From the NCBI GenBank assembly GCA_002383285.1, contig DFXU01000080.1, positions 45,827 to 80,219 on the forward strand: 34,393 bases of DNA, in the 5' to 3' direction. The notes under the pieces are model-generated. The model had not been told where the DNA came from and searched no databases. It was given only the letters and a program-made list of their open reading frames with translations. The position numbers were made by a program, and so were the translations under genes. The stretch's first letter is position 1; every line of letters begins with the position of its first letter. The DNA comes from Caryophanales bacterium UBA4100. GTDB lineage: Bacteria; Bacillota; Bacilli; Paenibacillales; UBA4045. Positions 15,781 through 22,883 of the stretch are shown piece after piece.

Positions 15781-16140
15781 TTACATCTGAACTTCCGTTA
15801 TTTCAAACGCTTTATGCTTAATGCGAGAATTCTCTATCGCTTCTCCTAGAATATCAGCAACATCGATGCTATTCTTAAGGTTCCTGAGTGTATATGTTGG
15901 TGTTGTTGTATCCGTAGTCTGCAGGGTAATGTCACCCATCTTTAGCATTCTCTCCATTAGGCTGCGCTTCAAGGATATGTCTCTGATACGGAATAAACGA
16001 ATTTCCTCTCGTTTTTTCGTGAACACTCCTTTTTCAACAATCAGACGAGTATCTGTAATTTTGTAATGCGTAAAGCTTGGTATTCCATAGTTAAAAGGTC
16101 TACCTTCCCATAATACCTTCTCCTCTAACACATCATCCAC
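15781..16140 (-). CDS. Small bacterial PH-domain (bPH2/DUF304-like) protein
   Basis: The 119-aa soluble protein reads as one bacterial pleckstrin-homology domain. It starts EEKVLWEGRPFNYGIPSFTHYKITDTRLIVEKGVF and continues through REEIRLFRIRDISLKRSLMERMLKMGDITLQTTD to a C-terminal helix (DVADILGEAIENSR). These short versions usually bind other proteins or a membrane surface; no partner is apparent here. The start is GTG at 16140; a second GTG at 16131 has a better spaced GAGGTGG and could be the true one. The divergent tadA shares its upstream region. Confidence 0.82.
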   Translation of the reverse strand: MDDVLEEKVLWEGRPFNYGIPSFTHYKITDTRLIVEKGVFTKKREEIRLFRIRDISLKRSLMERMLKMGDITLQTTDTTTPTYTLRNLKNSIDVADILGEAIENSRIKHKAFEITEVQM

Positions 16141-16167
16141 CTCAATCTCATTATATGCACCGCTTGT

Positions 16168-16182
16168 TGTGAATCATTCACA
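16168..16182. promoter_or_regulatory. Perfect 15-bp palindrome TGTGAATCATTCACA
   Basis: A 7-1-7 palindrome lies 28 bp upstream of the PH-domain gene start, between it and the tadA promoter. Its form suits a dimeric regulator. The half-site TGTGAA recurs in the etf promoter region (21217-21238) with wider spacing. No regulator is identified. Confidence 0.45.
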
Positions 16183-16207
16183 CTTCTGACGGGTTTACAT
16201 CCACCGC

Positions 16208-16236
16208 TTGTCAACAATCCGACCGTTCGTTACAAT
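16208..16236 (+). promoter_or_regulatory. Sigma-A promoter of tadA
   Basis: TTGTCA (16208-16213) and TACAAT (16231-16236) are 17 bases apart. Transcription would start near 16243, giving an unusually long leader of about 178 bases before the tadA start. Confidence 0.65.
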
Positions 16237-16248
16237 AACTATACCCAC

Positions 16249-16269
16249 TTATCCACAGACTTGTCCACA
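16249..16269 (+). promoter_or_regulatory. Two DnaA boxes at the tadA transcript start
   Basis: TTATCCACA (16249-16257) is the exact consensus DnaA box, and TTGTCCACA (16261-16269) differs at one base. They are 12 bp apart in the same orientation and lie just downstream of the predicted tadA transcription start. DnaA bound here could block tadA transcription or titrate DnaA. Confidence 0.55.
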
Positions 16270-16420
16270 ACATGTTAACAACGAATGTCTGTTCTGTTGA
16301 TATTCAGTGATATTTTTTGAACAATGAGCCGCTTTGTATGGTGAAAGAGAGATTTTTGTTGGTAGATGACGTACTTTTGATGGATTTTACGAAGTTTAAG
16401 CGACTGCTGAGGTGTGTATT

Positions 16421-16456
16421 GTGAATAACGGTGTGAATAACGGTGTGAATAACGGT
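16421..16456 (+). repeat. Three perfect 12-bp units GTGAATAACGGT at the tadA start
   Basis: The units are identical and in frame, each beginning with GTG, so each could act as a start codon. A 6-bp GATTTG repeat (three copies) follows at 16472-16489. Only the first unit has a well placed ribosome site. Confidence 0.9.
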
Positions 16457-16954
16457 GCGGATGCGGAGATGGATTTGGATTTGGATTTGAATTTGGAAGT
16501 GGAACATATCATGTGGATGCGCGAGGCGATTGAAGAGGCTAAGAAGGCCGAGGCTATTACCGAGGTTCCGATTGGTGCTGTCATCGTCCACGAAGGGCAA
16601 GTTATTGGGCGCGGGCATAATCTGCGGGAAACCAGCTTTGATCCAACCGCACATGCGGAGATGATCGCTATTCGTGAAGCAAGTCAGCAGCTAGGAGCTT
16701 GGCGTTTATCCGGGTGTACGTTATATGTGACGCTCGAGCCGTGTCCGATGTGTGCAGGCGCTATTGTGCAATCACGTATCGACCGCGTTGTGTTCGGCAC
16801 CACCGATCCGAAGGCTGGCTGCGCAGGAACGCTCATGAATTTGCTGCAGGAGGATCGATTTAATCATCGCTCTGAGATCATAGAGGGTGTATTGCAGGAG
16901 GAATGCGCTCAGCTGCTTACTAGCTTCTTCCGGAAACTTCGAGGAAAGATATAG
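16421..16954 (+). CDS. tadA: tRNA-specific adenosine deaminase
   Basis: TadA converts A34 to inosine in tRNA-Arg(ACG) and is essential in most bacteria. In the 177-aa protein the zinc and catalytic residues are H78 and E80 (TAHAEMIA) and C108/C111 (LEPCPMCAGAIV), followed by FGTTDPKAGCAGTLMNLLQ and RFNH as in B. subtilis. The start is read as GTG at 16421 because GAGGTG lies 6 bases before it. The first 30 residues are odd: three VNNG units from a 12-bp DNA repeat, then an acidic DLDLDLNLE run, before the family proper begins at MWMREAIEEAKKAE. An ATG at 16511 could serve if the extension is not translated. Confidence 0.93.
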   Translation: MNNGVNNGVNNGADAEMDLDLDLNLEVEHIMWMREAIEEAKKAEAITEVPIGAVIVHEGQVIGRGHNLRETSFDPTAHAEMIAIREASQQLGAWRLSGCTLYVTLEPCPMCAGAIVQSRIDRVVFGTTDPKAGCAGTLMNLLQEDRFNHRSEIIEGVLQEECAQLLTSFFRKLRGKI

Positions 16955-17082
16955 TATATATCGTACCAGAAGACCTCAACAGTTCAACCGATAAGTAGAA
17001 AGTGTGATTTAGTGCTCACAATTTCCTCTATAGCTCCACACATCAGCATTTTTTTTGCAGTTCCAACACCATCATTTAGAGT

Positions 17083-17255
17083 AATAACCACTTCTGGGGA
17101 GGCTAATCCGTACATACTGTTTCCTCCAGTCGTAATAACCACTTTTGGAGTGGTTATTCGGTCTTTCGGGGTCCTTACACGCTTAATACTCTCCATTAGC
17201 CACTCGAGAAGTGGTTATTACATATTAATCGTTCAGAATTGCCCGAATAGCCACT
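17083..17255. repeat. Cluster of AATAACCACT repeats in both orientations
   Basis: Direct copies lie at 17083-17092 and 17134-17143, and inverted copies at 17149-17158 and 17210-17219. A near copy AATAGCCACT is at 17245-17254, and a TTAGCCACT variant lies near 17197. The middle pair forms a perfect 10-bp stem with a 5-base loop. No T-run follows, so it is not a classic terminator. Confidence 0.8.
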
Positions 17256-17318
17256 CGATATAAAGTTAATTGATCCACAGTCCCAACACATCACATCCAA
17301 TGACTTCAACTGGTAAGA

Positions 17319-17355
17319 AGAAGAGACCCCCATCACTGCTGAGAGCCTCTCTTCT
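17319..17355 (-). terminator. Probable terminator of the etf operon
   Basis: AGAAGAGA (17319-17326) pairs perfectly with TCTCTTCT (17348-17355). On the minus strand the 3' arm runs into TCTTCTTACC, which is only moderately T-rich. It lies about 150 bases beyond the fixX stop, after the minisatellite. Confidence 0.45.
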
Positions 17356-17357
17356 AC

Positions 17358-17464
17358 TTACTCACTTACTCACTTACTCACTTCTACTTACTCACTCACT
17401 TACTCACTTTTGCTCACTCACTTACCTCACTTACCTCACTTACCTCACTTACCTACTCACTCAC
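17358..17464 (+). repeat. Minisatellite of TTACTCAC and TTACCTCAC units
   Basis: Three perfect 8-bp TTACTCAC units (17358-17381) and mixed variants are followed by three perfect 9-bp TTACCTCAC units (17422-17448). Units this short and spacer-free rule out a CRISPR array. The array lies in the 3' untranslated region of the fixX transcript. Confidence 0.85.
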
Positions 17465-17500
17465 AAACACTCTTTACTCACAGTCGCATCTATCCAACCA

Positions 17501-17788
17501 TCAGCCGAACTTATACGTCATCCCATATCCGCCCTTCGGATAAACCCATTCGATATTATCTGCTGGGCAAGCAATCCGACATGTTCCACATTCGATACAG
17601 TTCTCATAGGCAACCGTGGTTATATTGATCTTCGCTTCCCAATCATATACATCCGCTGGGCAGAAGAAGGTGCAATCCTTCGTTACGCAATCGACACAGC
17701 TCTGTGTTTCCTTAATGACAAGATGTGACTTATCATCACACTTGTAGCGAATCATGAACAATTTGTCTGATATCGTTGAAGTACTCAT
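17501..17788 (-). CDS. fixX: FixX/EtfX ferredoxin-like protein
   Basis: This small iron-sulphur protein should accept electrons inside the EtfABCX complex and pass them to the FixC flavin. The 95-aa product has eight cysteines in two groups, C31/C34/C39/C43 (CVDCVTKDCTFFCP) and C64/C67/C70/C74 (CIECGTCRIACP), enough for two 4Fe-4S clusters. The start at 17788 is chosen because its ATG overlaps the fixC stop in an ATGA, with GGAGGT ahead; an ATG six codons upstream would overlap that ribosome site. It is the last gene of the operon. Confidence 0.93.
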   Translation of the reverse strand: MSTSTISDKLFMIRYKCDDKSHLVIKETQSCVDCVTKDCTFFCPADVYDWEAKINITTVAYENCIECGTCRIACPADNIEWVYPKGGYGMTYKFG

Positions 17789-19095
17789 CCGTTCATCGAC
17801 CTCCATCCTTTGTAGCCTAATTTCATTAGGTTGACCGTTCCACCGGCCGCTTCCTTCAATAAGCGAATTGCCATCTTCTGCTTCTCCGCTTTAGAAATTC
17901 CGTCAACCAGGAACATATTATACATCGCGTCATTCGCAGCCTTAGGCAGCTTATTAAACAGCATATCCGGATCGTTCTCCTTCAAGAACTGATGCATCCC
18001 CTTGTACTTCTTCAGATCCTTGATCACAAAAGATTCACGTATCAGCTCATCATACCGCTTGAGCGAAGCAGCCGAATAATCACCCTTCTGCTTAGCCTCA
18101 ATGACCGCCTCAGCAGCCAATCTTCCTGATGTCATCGCCAGATTCGTACCCTCACGGTGAACGAAATTCACGAGCTGTGCAGCATCACCAGCCATCATCC
18201 AACCACTTCCCGACAAGGTCGGAATGGAATGGTAGCCGCCCTCGGGAATCAAGTGACCGGAATATTCCTTCGTCTCTCCACCTTGTATCAGCTTACGGAT
18301 CATCGGATGCTGCTTCACGGATTCTAGCAGCTCATATGGCTTAATGCGTTTCTCGCGCAAGTGATTAACCATAACACCGATACCTAGTGACAACGTATCT
18401 TTGTTCGTATAGCAGAAGCCCATACCGGCCATGCCAAGCGAGGTCTCGCCCATGAATTCTATTGTACAGCCCTCATCACCCTCAAGGTTAAATCGATCCT
18501 CGATCTTCTCCTTCGGAAGTGCAATAACTTCCTTCACAACAAGTGATACTTCATCGGGATTCCATTCCTTATGAACGCCCATCGCTTTACCGATCAAGGA
18601 GTTTACGCCATCAGCAATAATGACAACATCCGCATACAGATCGCCGTCCTCGCGGTCCGTCTTCACACCCACTACCTTATCGCCTTCCCGAATAACATCC
18701 AGCGCCACCGTCTCATAGACAGGAATGGCTCCAGCATCTACAGCTTTCTGCGCAAACCATTGGTCGAATTTCACACGCAGCCCTGTGAACGAATTATATG
18801 GCTCCTTGAATGCCTCATTCCTATGACCCAAGGTTACCATCGATTGCTTACCCATCATCCAGATGCGCTGCTCAACAATGTGACGTTCAACAGGCGCATT
18901 GCGCTCTAACCAGAATTCCGGTACGAGCTCTTCAATCTGCTTGCGATAGAGTACCCCGCCGAATAAATTCTTGGCTCCTGGAAACTCTCCTCGCTCCAAT
19001 AGCACAACGCTTAAACCTGCTCTCGCCATCGTTAATGCAGCCGCAGCGCCTGCAGGCCCACCGCCTACAACAATTGCATCAAATTTCTCATTCAT
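17785..19095 (-). CDS. fixC: FixC/EtfC flavoprotein, ETF:quinone oxidoreductase-like
   Basis: FixC is the FAD protein that delivers electrons from the ETF to the membrane quinone, here presumably menaquinone. The 436-aa protein starts with the Rossmann motif AIVVGGGPAGAAAALTMARAG (about 8-28). It has the second FAD-binding stretch SGWMMAGDAAQLVNFVHREGTN and the family phrase GAKNLFGGVLY. The GGGGGTC ribosome site and an 8-base overlap with the etfA stop show tight coupling. Geranylgeranyl-reductase-like relatives share the fold, but the gene order etfB-etfA-fixC-fixX settles the assignment. Confidence 0.95.
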   Translation of the reverse strand: MNEKFDAIVVGGGPAGAAAALTMARAGLSVVLLERGEFPGAKNLFGGVLYRKQIEELVPEFWLERNAPVERHIVEQRIWMMGKQSMVTLGHRNEAFKEPYNSFTGLRVKFDQWFAQKAVDAGAIPVYETVALDVIREGDKVVGVKTDREDGDLYADVVIIADGVNSLIGKAMGVHKEWNPDEVSLVVKEVIALPKEKIEDRFNLEGDEGCTIEFMGETSLGMAGMGFCYTNKDTLSLGIGVMVNHLREKRIKPYELLESVKQHPMIRKLIQGGETKEYSGHLIPEGGYHSIPTLSGSGWMMAGDAAQLVNFVHREGTNLAMTSGRLAAEAVIEAKQKGDYSAASLKRYDELIRESFVIKDLKKYKGMHQFLKENDPDMLFNKLPKAANDAMYNMFLVDGISKAEKQKMAIRLLKEAAGGTVNLMKLGYKGWRSMNG

Positions 19096-20167
19096 GTGCC
19101 TGACCCCCTGCTCCTACACTTGCGAATAAACCTCTCTTGTTCTTCACAGCCTCCGTAATAGCTGGCACAACCTTGAACAGATCTCCCACAATCCCATAAT
19201 GCGCAAATTGGAATATCGGTGCATTCTCATCCTTATTAATGGCAACGATCACATCCGAGCTAGCCATTCCCACTGTATGCTGTACAGCACCCGAAATCCC
19301 TATGGCAAAATATAACCGTGGTCTAACCGTCTGGCCGGTCTGACCAATCTGATGCTCATGCGCGATCCAACCCGCATCTACTGCAGCACGGGATGCTCCA
19401 ACTACACCACCTAGGGCATCTGCCAGGTCCTTCAGCATCTTGAAGGGCTCCGCTCCGCCAAGTCCACGGCCACCAGCAACAATTACTTCTACCTCTTCAA
19501 GGTTAATTGTTCCGGTATCTCTTATAAAATCCATAACCTGAGTGGCGATATCTTCCTCGCGCATCTCATTCTCAATGCGAATAATCGGTGCCTGTCTCGA
19601 AGTGTCCTTAGGCTGAGCTTGGAATACACCGGCTCGTGCGGTAGCCATCTGAGGACGATACTGCTTACATAGAATCGTGGCCATCATCTTCTCAGAGAAT
19701 GCAGGCCGGCTGGCTAGCAGCAATCTCGATGGATGCGGCTCAACATCTAGCTGGGTTGTATCCGCTGTGAGTCCTGTTGGAAGATGGGTTGCAATCGCAC
19801 CCGCCAAATCTCTTCCTGTCGCAGTAGCACCGAACAATACAATTTCCGGTCTATATTCATGTATCATCTTCAAGCAGATGCGGCTATATGGTCTCGTCCG
19901 ATACGTCTTCAATTCAATAGCATCACATAGATAAACCTCGTCTGCTCCATAATGAATCGCTTCTTGAGCAAGATGTTCAACCTCATGGCCGATAACAAGC
20001 GCCATTAATGTAGTTTCTAGCTTGTTCGCAAGCTTCCTGCCTTCACCAAGTAATTGCCATGACACTTGCTTGGCTATACCATCTCGTTGTTCAACAACGA
20101 TAAGAACGCCTCGGAATGCTGACCAATCGGGCATTATCTCTTCGGCTTCTACTTGTTCCTCTGACAT
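19088..20167 (-). CDS. etfA: Electron transfer flavoprotein alpha subunit (FixB/EtfA)
   Basis: EtfA binds the FAD that relays electrons from EtfB to FixC. The 359-aa protein has an N-terminal ETF domain (GVLIVVEQRDGIAKQVSWQLLGEGRKLA) and GATATGRDLAGAIATHL. The C-terminal FAD domain carries VAGGRGLGGAEPF and the signature IGQTGQTVRPRLYFAIGISGAVQHTVGM. GGAGG lies 9 bases before the ATG. An N-terminal addition of about 15 acidic residues precedes the domain. It is 83 bases after etfB and overlaps fixC by 8 bases. Confidence 0.96.
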   Translation of the reverse strand: MSEEQVEAEEIMPDWSAFRGVLIVVEQRDGIAKQVSWQLLGEGRKLANKLETTLMALVIGHEVEHLAQEAIHYGADEVYLCDAIELKTYRTRPYSRICLKMIHEYRPEIVLFGATATGRDLAGAIATHLPTGLTADTTQLDVEPHPSRLLLASRPAFSEKMMATILCKQYRPQMATARAGVFQAQPKDTSRQAPIIRIENEMREEDIATQVMDFIRDTGTINLEEVEVIVAGGRGLGGAEPFKMLKDLADALGGVVGASRAAVDAGWIAHEHQIGQTGQTVRPRLYFAIGISGAVQHTVGMASSDVIVAINKDENAPIFQFAHYGIVGDLFKVVPAITEAVKNKRGLFASVGAGGQAHE

Positions 20168-20250
20168 CTACTATCGCCTCCGCACTATGATGACTTACTA
20201 TAAATATATGAAATGAATAAATTAGTATACAAGAATGCTACAATTGCACA

Positions 20251-21087
20251 TTATCCCGTCCAACCCATTCTAGCTGGAAGCTCGCCTTCCCATAGCTTAG
20301 CTATAAGCTGTTCAGCTGTTGCTTCCTCAGTTTCCCCCTCAATTCGCTCACCATTGATGCTACGAATTTCTGGAACCCACGTCTTTGCAACGATTGTTGG
20401 CGAACCCTTAAGCCCTATCTGCGCTTTGTCCAGATCAGGGAAATCTGCAGTTGTCCATACCGTTGGTTTATATCTAGCTGCACGGATCATTCCAGGTAAG
20501 GATGCACGTCGAACCTTATTAAGCTCCTTCAGGGCTGTGATCAACAGAGGCATACTCGTCTCCACAACCTCTATACCATCTTCAAGATGACGATGGACCG
20601 TAACCTTATGTCGCTCTTCATCAACCTTGACGACCTTAGTTACATAAGTTAATTGTTCTAGGTCCAATCGGCATGCAACACCAGGGCCAACTTGACCTGT
20701 ATCGCCATCCAACGTTTGTTTACCACAGAACACCATATCTACAGGACCCCAGTGCTCAGCTATCTTCCGTATCGTACTGGCAACGACATAGGAGGTTGCC
20801 AGCGTATCCGCGCCGGCAAATCCGCGATCAGTGACGAGTACCGCTTCATCTGCTCCGAGTGAAATACATTCCTTTAAGCTCTTCTCAGCAGGTGGAGGAC
20901 CCATCGTAACGACAGTTACTCTGGCACCCTGTTCATCCTTAATGCGCAATGCCTCCTCAAGTCCATGGAGATCGTAGAAATTTACAATACTAGGCACACC
21001 CTGACGAATCAACGTATTATTCTTCGGATCAATTCGGATCTCTCTACTGTCAGGAACCTGCTTAATACACACGACAATATGTAACAT
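20251..21087 (-). CDS. etfB: Electron transfer flavoprotein beta subunit (FixA/EtfB)
   Basis: In bifurcating ETFs the beta subunit binds NADH and the FAD at which electrons split. The 278-aa protein starts HIVVCIKQVPDSREIRID, continues with NFYDLHGLEEALRIKDEQGARVTVVTMGP and has ADTLATSYVVA and FCGKQTLDGDTGQVGPGVACRL, all ETF-beta features. The start at 21087 has GGGAGG 7 bases upstream; the frame runs on upstream for 27 residues that fit no family member. It is the first gene of etfB-etfA-fixC-fixX and follows a promoter with Fnr-like and CcpA-like sites. Confidence 0.96.
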   Translation of the reverse strand: MLHIVVCIKQVPDSREIRIDPKNNTLIRQGVPSIVNFYDLHGLEEALRIKDEQGARVTVVTMGPPPAEKSLKECISLGADEAVLVTDRGFAGADTLATSYVVASTIRKIAEHWGPVDMVFCGKQTLDGDTGQVGPGVACRLDLEQLTYVTKVVKVDEERHKVTVHRHLEDGIEVVETSMPLLITALKELNKVRRASLPGMIRAARYKPTVWTTADFPDLDKAQIGLKGSPTIVAKTWVPEIRSINGERIEGETEEATAEQLIAKLWEGELPARMGWTG

Positions 21088-21163
21088 GTGAAACCTCCCT
21101 ATTCTTGTAAACATTGTGCTGAGCTGTGCCTGCTCAATGGTTGTGAAAAAAGTCACTACCCGT

Positions 21164-21178
21164 AGCAAGCGCTTTCAA
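21164..21178 (-). promoter_or_regulatory. cre site (CcpA) in the etf leader
   Basis: On the minus strand TTGAAAGCGCTTGCT agrees at every position with the consensus WTGNAANCGNWNNCW. It covers about +27 to +41 relative to the predicted transcription start. A CcpA complex there would block elongation, so repression by preferred sugars is likely. Confidence 0.75.
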
Positions 21179-21210
21179 CTAATATTTATTATTAATATAA
21201 CATATGTAAC

Positions 21211-21256
21211 ATTATCTGTGAATGTGCATTATTTCACAGTGACTTTTATCACTGTG
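21211..21256 (-). promoter_or_regulatory. etf promoter with Fnr/Crp-type operator at -41.5
   Basis: CACAGTGA-N6-TCACTGTG (21235-21256) is a perfect 8-bp inverted repeat with the GTGA-N6-TCAC core of the Fnr/Crp family. The -10 element GATAAT is at 21211-21216. From the expected start at 21204 the operator centre is exactly -41.5, the class II activator position, and the -35 hexamer is poor (CTGTGA), as expected of an activator-dependent promoter. A second inverted repeat, TGTGAA-N10-TTCACA (21217-21238), covers the spacer and could bind a repressor. Confidence 0.65.
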
Positions 21257-21282
21257 GTTTGCATTACTTTACATCTACCGCT

Positions 21283-22758
21283 TTATTCTATCAGCTGTTT
21301 GATTTTTCGGTCTGCTTCATTTATTCGACCGATTGTAGTATTGTTCTGAGTTGATAACGCCTCCACAGTCGCAGATAACTCTTCCAATGTTGCAGTAGAC
21401 TGTTCACTGACAGCAGCGAACATCTCAGTTTCCTTCTCAATTGCCAATGAGGATGCACGTATAGATTCTACTAATTGATCATAGCTGTTCACCAGCATTG
21501 TCAGTTCATTGACAGATGTGTTAATACCTACGAATGCTTCTCTTGTTTGAACCGTCAGCTCTTCACTCACATCCATTTTTCGAGCAATTTGTGCCATTGT
21601 TTCGCTGGTCGTTCTAGCTTGTCCATCCATATCACGCAGGTTTTTAGAAATCTTCTCTGCTGACTTCCCTGTCAGATCTGCTAGCTTACGAATTTCATTA
21701 GCGACCACTGCGAATCCTAGTCCGCTTTCCCCTGCTCTTGCTGCTTCAATACTAGCATTCAACGATAGCAGATTCGTTTGATTGGCAATTTCCTGTATTG
21801 AATTGTTTATTTCAACTGCTTCATTTATGGTTTCATACAATTTATTAACGTCGTCTGACATTAACTGAATCGTTGTTTTAAAATCATTTATCGTTACATG
21901 TAGCTCTCCAATTTTATCTCGCCCTAAGATGGAATCATTATTAGCATCACTCGCTTTTCCCCTGAGCACCCTCAGTGATTCAATCATGGATTCGACCATC
22001 TGGTTGGCATCCTGCACTGATGAGACGATTTCCGTAGTAGAATCCGCTTGATCTGCAACACCCTTAGTAACTTCACGGAATGCGCTATTCATTTGATCAA
22101 ATGATTGCTTGCTATCGTCGCTCGACCTCGTAATCATGCTCATATGCTCAGAAATCGCATTAACGGTAAATAATATTTTTTCTTGTTGACTTTTTTGCAG
22201 ATTCATTAGCTTCTCTGTCTCTACATGTGCTGTTTCAATATCTTTCATCAAATAGCTTGAGCTGCGAAGCAGTGCGAATATGACTAATGAAATCAAGATG
22301 AAATAAATTAGAATCGTTGTAAGTGCTTCTTGCGTAATGTCGAGTACATCAGCCTGACCAATTAATATGTATAAGCTTAAAATTAATGCTAGGACAAAGC
22401 CCGTGATGAATGGTTTTAATTGCATATATATGGTTGCTACAATAAGCAAATAATAGGCCGATAAGAAAGAATAGAGACTTGGCTCTTGAATAGAAGTAAT
22501 CAAGCTAGATAAGAAACTTCCTACAATCGCTATGTATGGCAGGACATTCGTTGCCCTCTTCTTGTAATGTAAGAAGCCAAAGATGCTTAATTGGATTGCT
22601 AAGAGTAGTATCACAGTGAATGAGTCTATTCTTAATTCGGAAAAACCAACAGACAGGATACCTAGAAGGGCTAATACTGCAACTGCTGATATCGCTTTAA
22701 ATACCAAATTGTTCTTCCTGTGCATATCCATGATCTTTAATTGTTCCATGCTATTCAT
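21283..22758 (-). CDS. Methyl-accepting chemotaxis-like receptor with multi-pass membrane domain
   Basis: The 491-aa protein has about six hydrophobic segments in residues 15-170 and no large outside domain. The cytoplasmic signalling domain carries the conserved hairpin tip EIANQTNLLSLNASIEAARAGESGLGFAVVANEIRKLA. There is no recognisable HAMP domain between membrane and signalling parts. It should sense a membrane-linked or internal cue and control CheA. GGAGA lies 10 bases before the ATG. It is 195 bp upstream of etfB in the same direction, and the etf promoter lies between, so a link to redox or energy taxis is possible but only positional. Confidence 0.9.
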   Translation of the reverse strand: MNSMEQLKIMDMHRKNNLVFKAISAVAVLALLGILSVGFSELRIDSFTVILLLAIQLSIFGFLHYKKRATNVLPYIAIVGSFLSSLITSIQEPSLYSFLSAYYLLIVATIYMQLKPFITGFVLALILSLYILIGQADVLDITQEALTTILIYFILISLVIFALLRSSSYLMKDIETAHVETEKLMNLQKSQQEKILFTVNAISEHMSMITRSSDDSKQSFDQMNSAFREVTKGVADQADSTTEIVSSVQDANQMVESMIESLRVLRGKASDANNDSILGRDKIGELHVTINDFKTTIQLMSDDVNKLYETINEAVEINNSIQEIANQTNLLSLNASIEAARAGESGLGFAVVANEIRKLADLTGKSAEKISKNLRDMDGQARTTSETMAQIARKMDVSEELTVQTREAFVGINTSVNELTMLVNSYDQLVESIRASSLAIEKETEMFAAVSEQSTATLEELSATVEALSTQNNTTIGRINEADRKIKQLIE

Positions 22759-22830
22759 GCTGTCGTCATCTCCTATATATGTAAGTTAAATGTAAGCGTT
22801 ATTATACCATGCTAAGAGATAGCCTTACAG

Positions 22831-22858
22831 TAAAAAGCCACCTAAGAATAGGTGGCTT
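22831..22858 (-). terminator. Terminator of tRNA-Arg
   Basis: AAGCCACCTA (22835-22844) pairs perfectly with TAGGTGGCTT (22849-22858) across a 4-base loop, followed on the minus strand by TTTTTA. Confidence 0.9.
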
Positions 22859-22883
22859 CTGGTTAATTACATCATCATTATGG

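Larger units (their letters stand above)
16955..17500. other. Gene-free, repeat-rich stretch between tadA and fixX
   Basis: The two flanking genes converge here. The 546 bp hold a cluster of AATAACCACT palindromic repeats (17083-17255), a probable minus-strand terminator (17319-17355) and a TTACTCAC minisatellite (17358-17464). Frames of 70 aa (minus) and 152 aa (plus) exist, but they lack ribosome sites and mostly translate the repeats. Confidence 0.7.

Noticed and set aside
16249..16281. Replication origin
   Set aside because: Only two boxes, no adjacent dnaA or dnaN and no AT-rich unwinding region, so a chromosomal origin is not supported.
16984..17196. Minus-strand frame of 70 codons in the tadA-fixX interval
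   Set aside because: No good ribosome site, the coding span overlaps the AATAACCACT repeats, and the product resembles no known family.
17358..17464. Possible CRISPR array
   Set aside because: Units are 8-9 bp, continuous and without unique spacers, and no cas genes are nearby. It is a simple minisatellite.
17270..17728. Plus-strand frame of 152 codons
   Set aside because: It mainly translates the minisatellite into Leu/Thr/His/Ser repeats and then runs antisense to fixX; there is no ribosome site.
17501..21087. Nitrogen-fixation electron-transfer operon (fix) in the strict sense
   Set aside because: Gene names follow the family, but there are no nif genes in the window, so a role in nitrogen fixation cannot be claimed.
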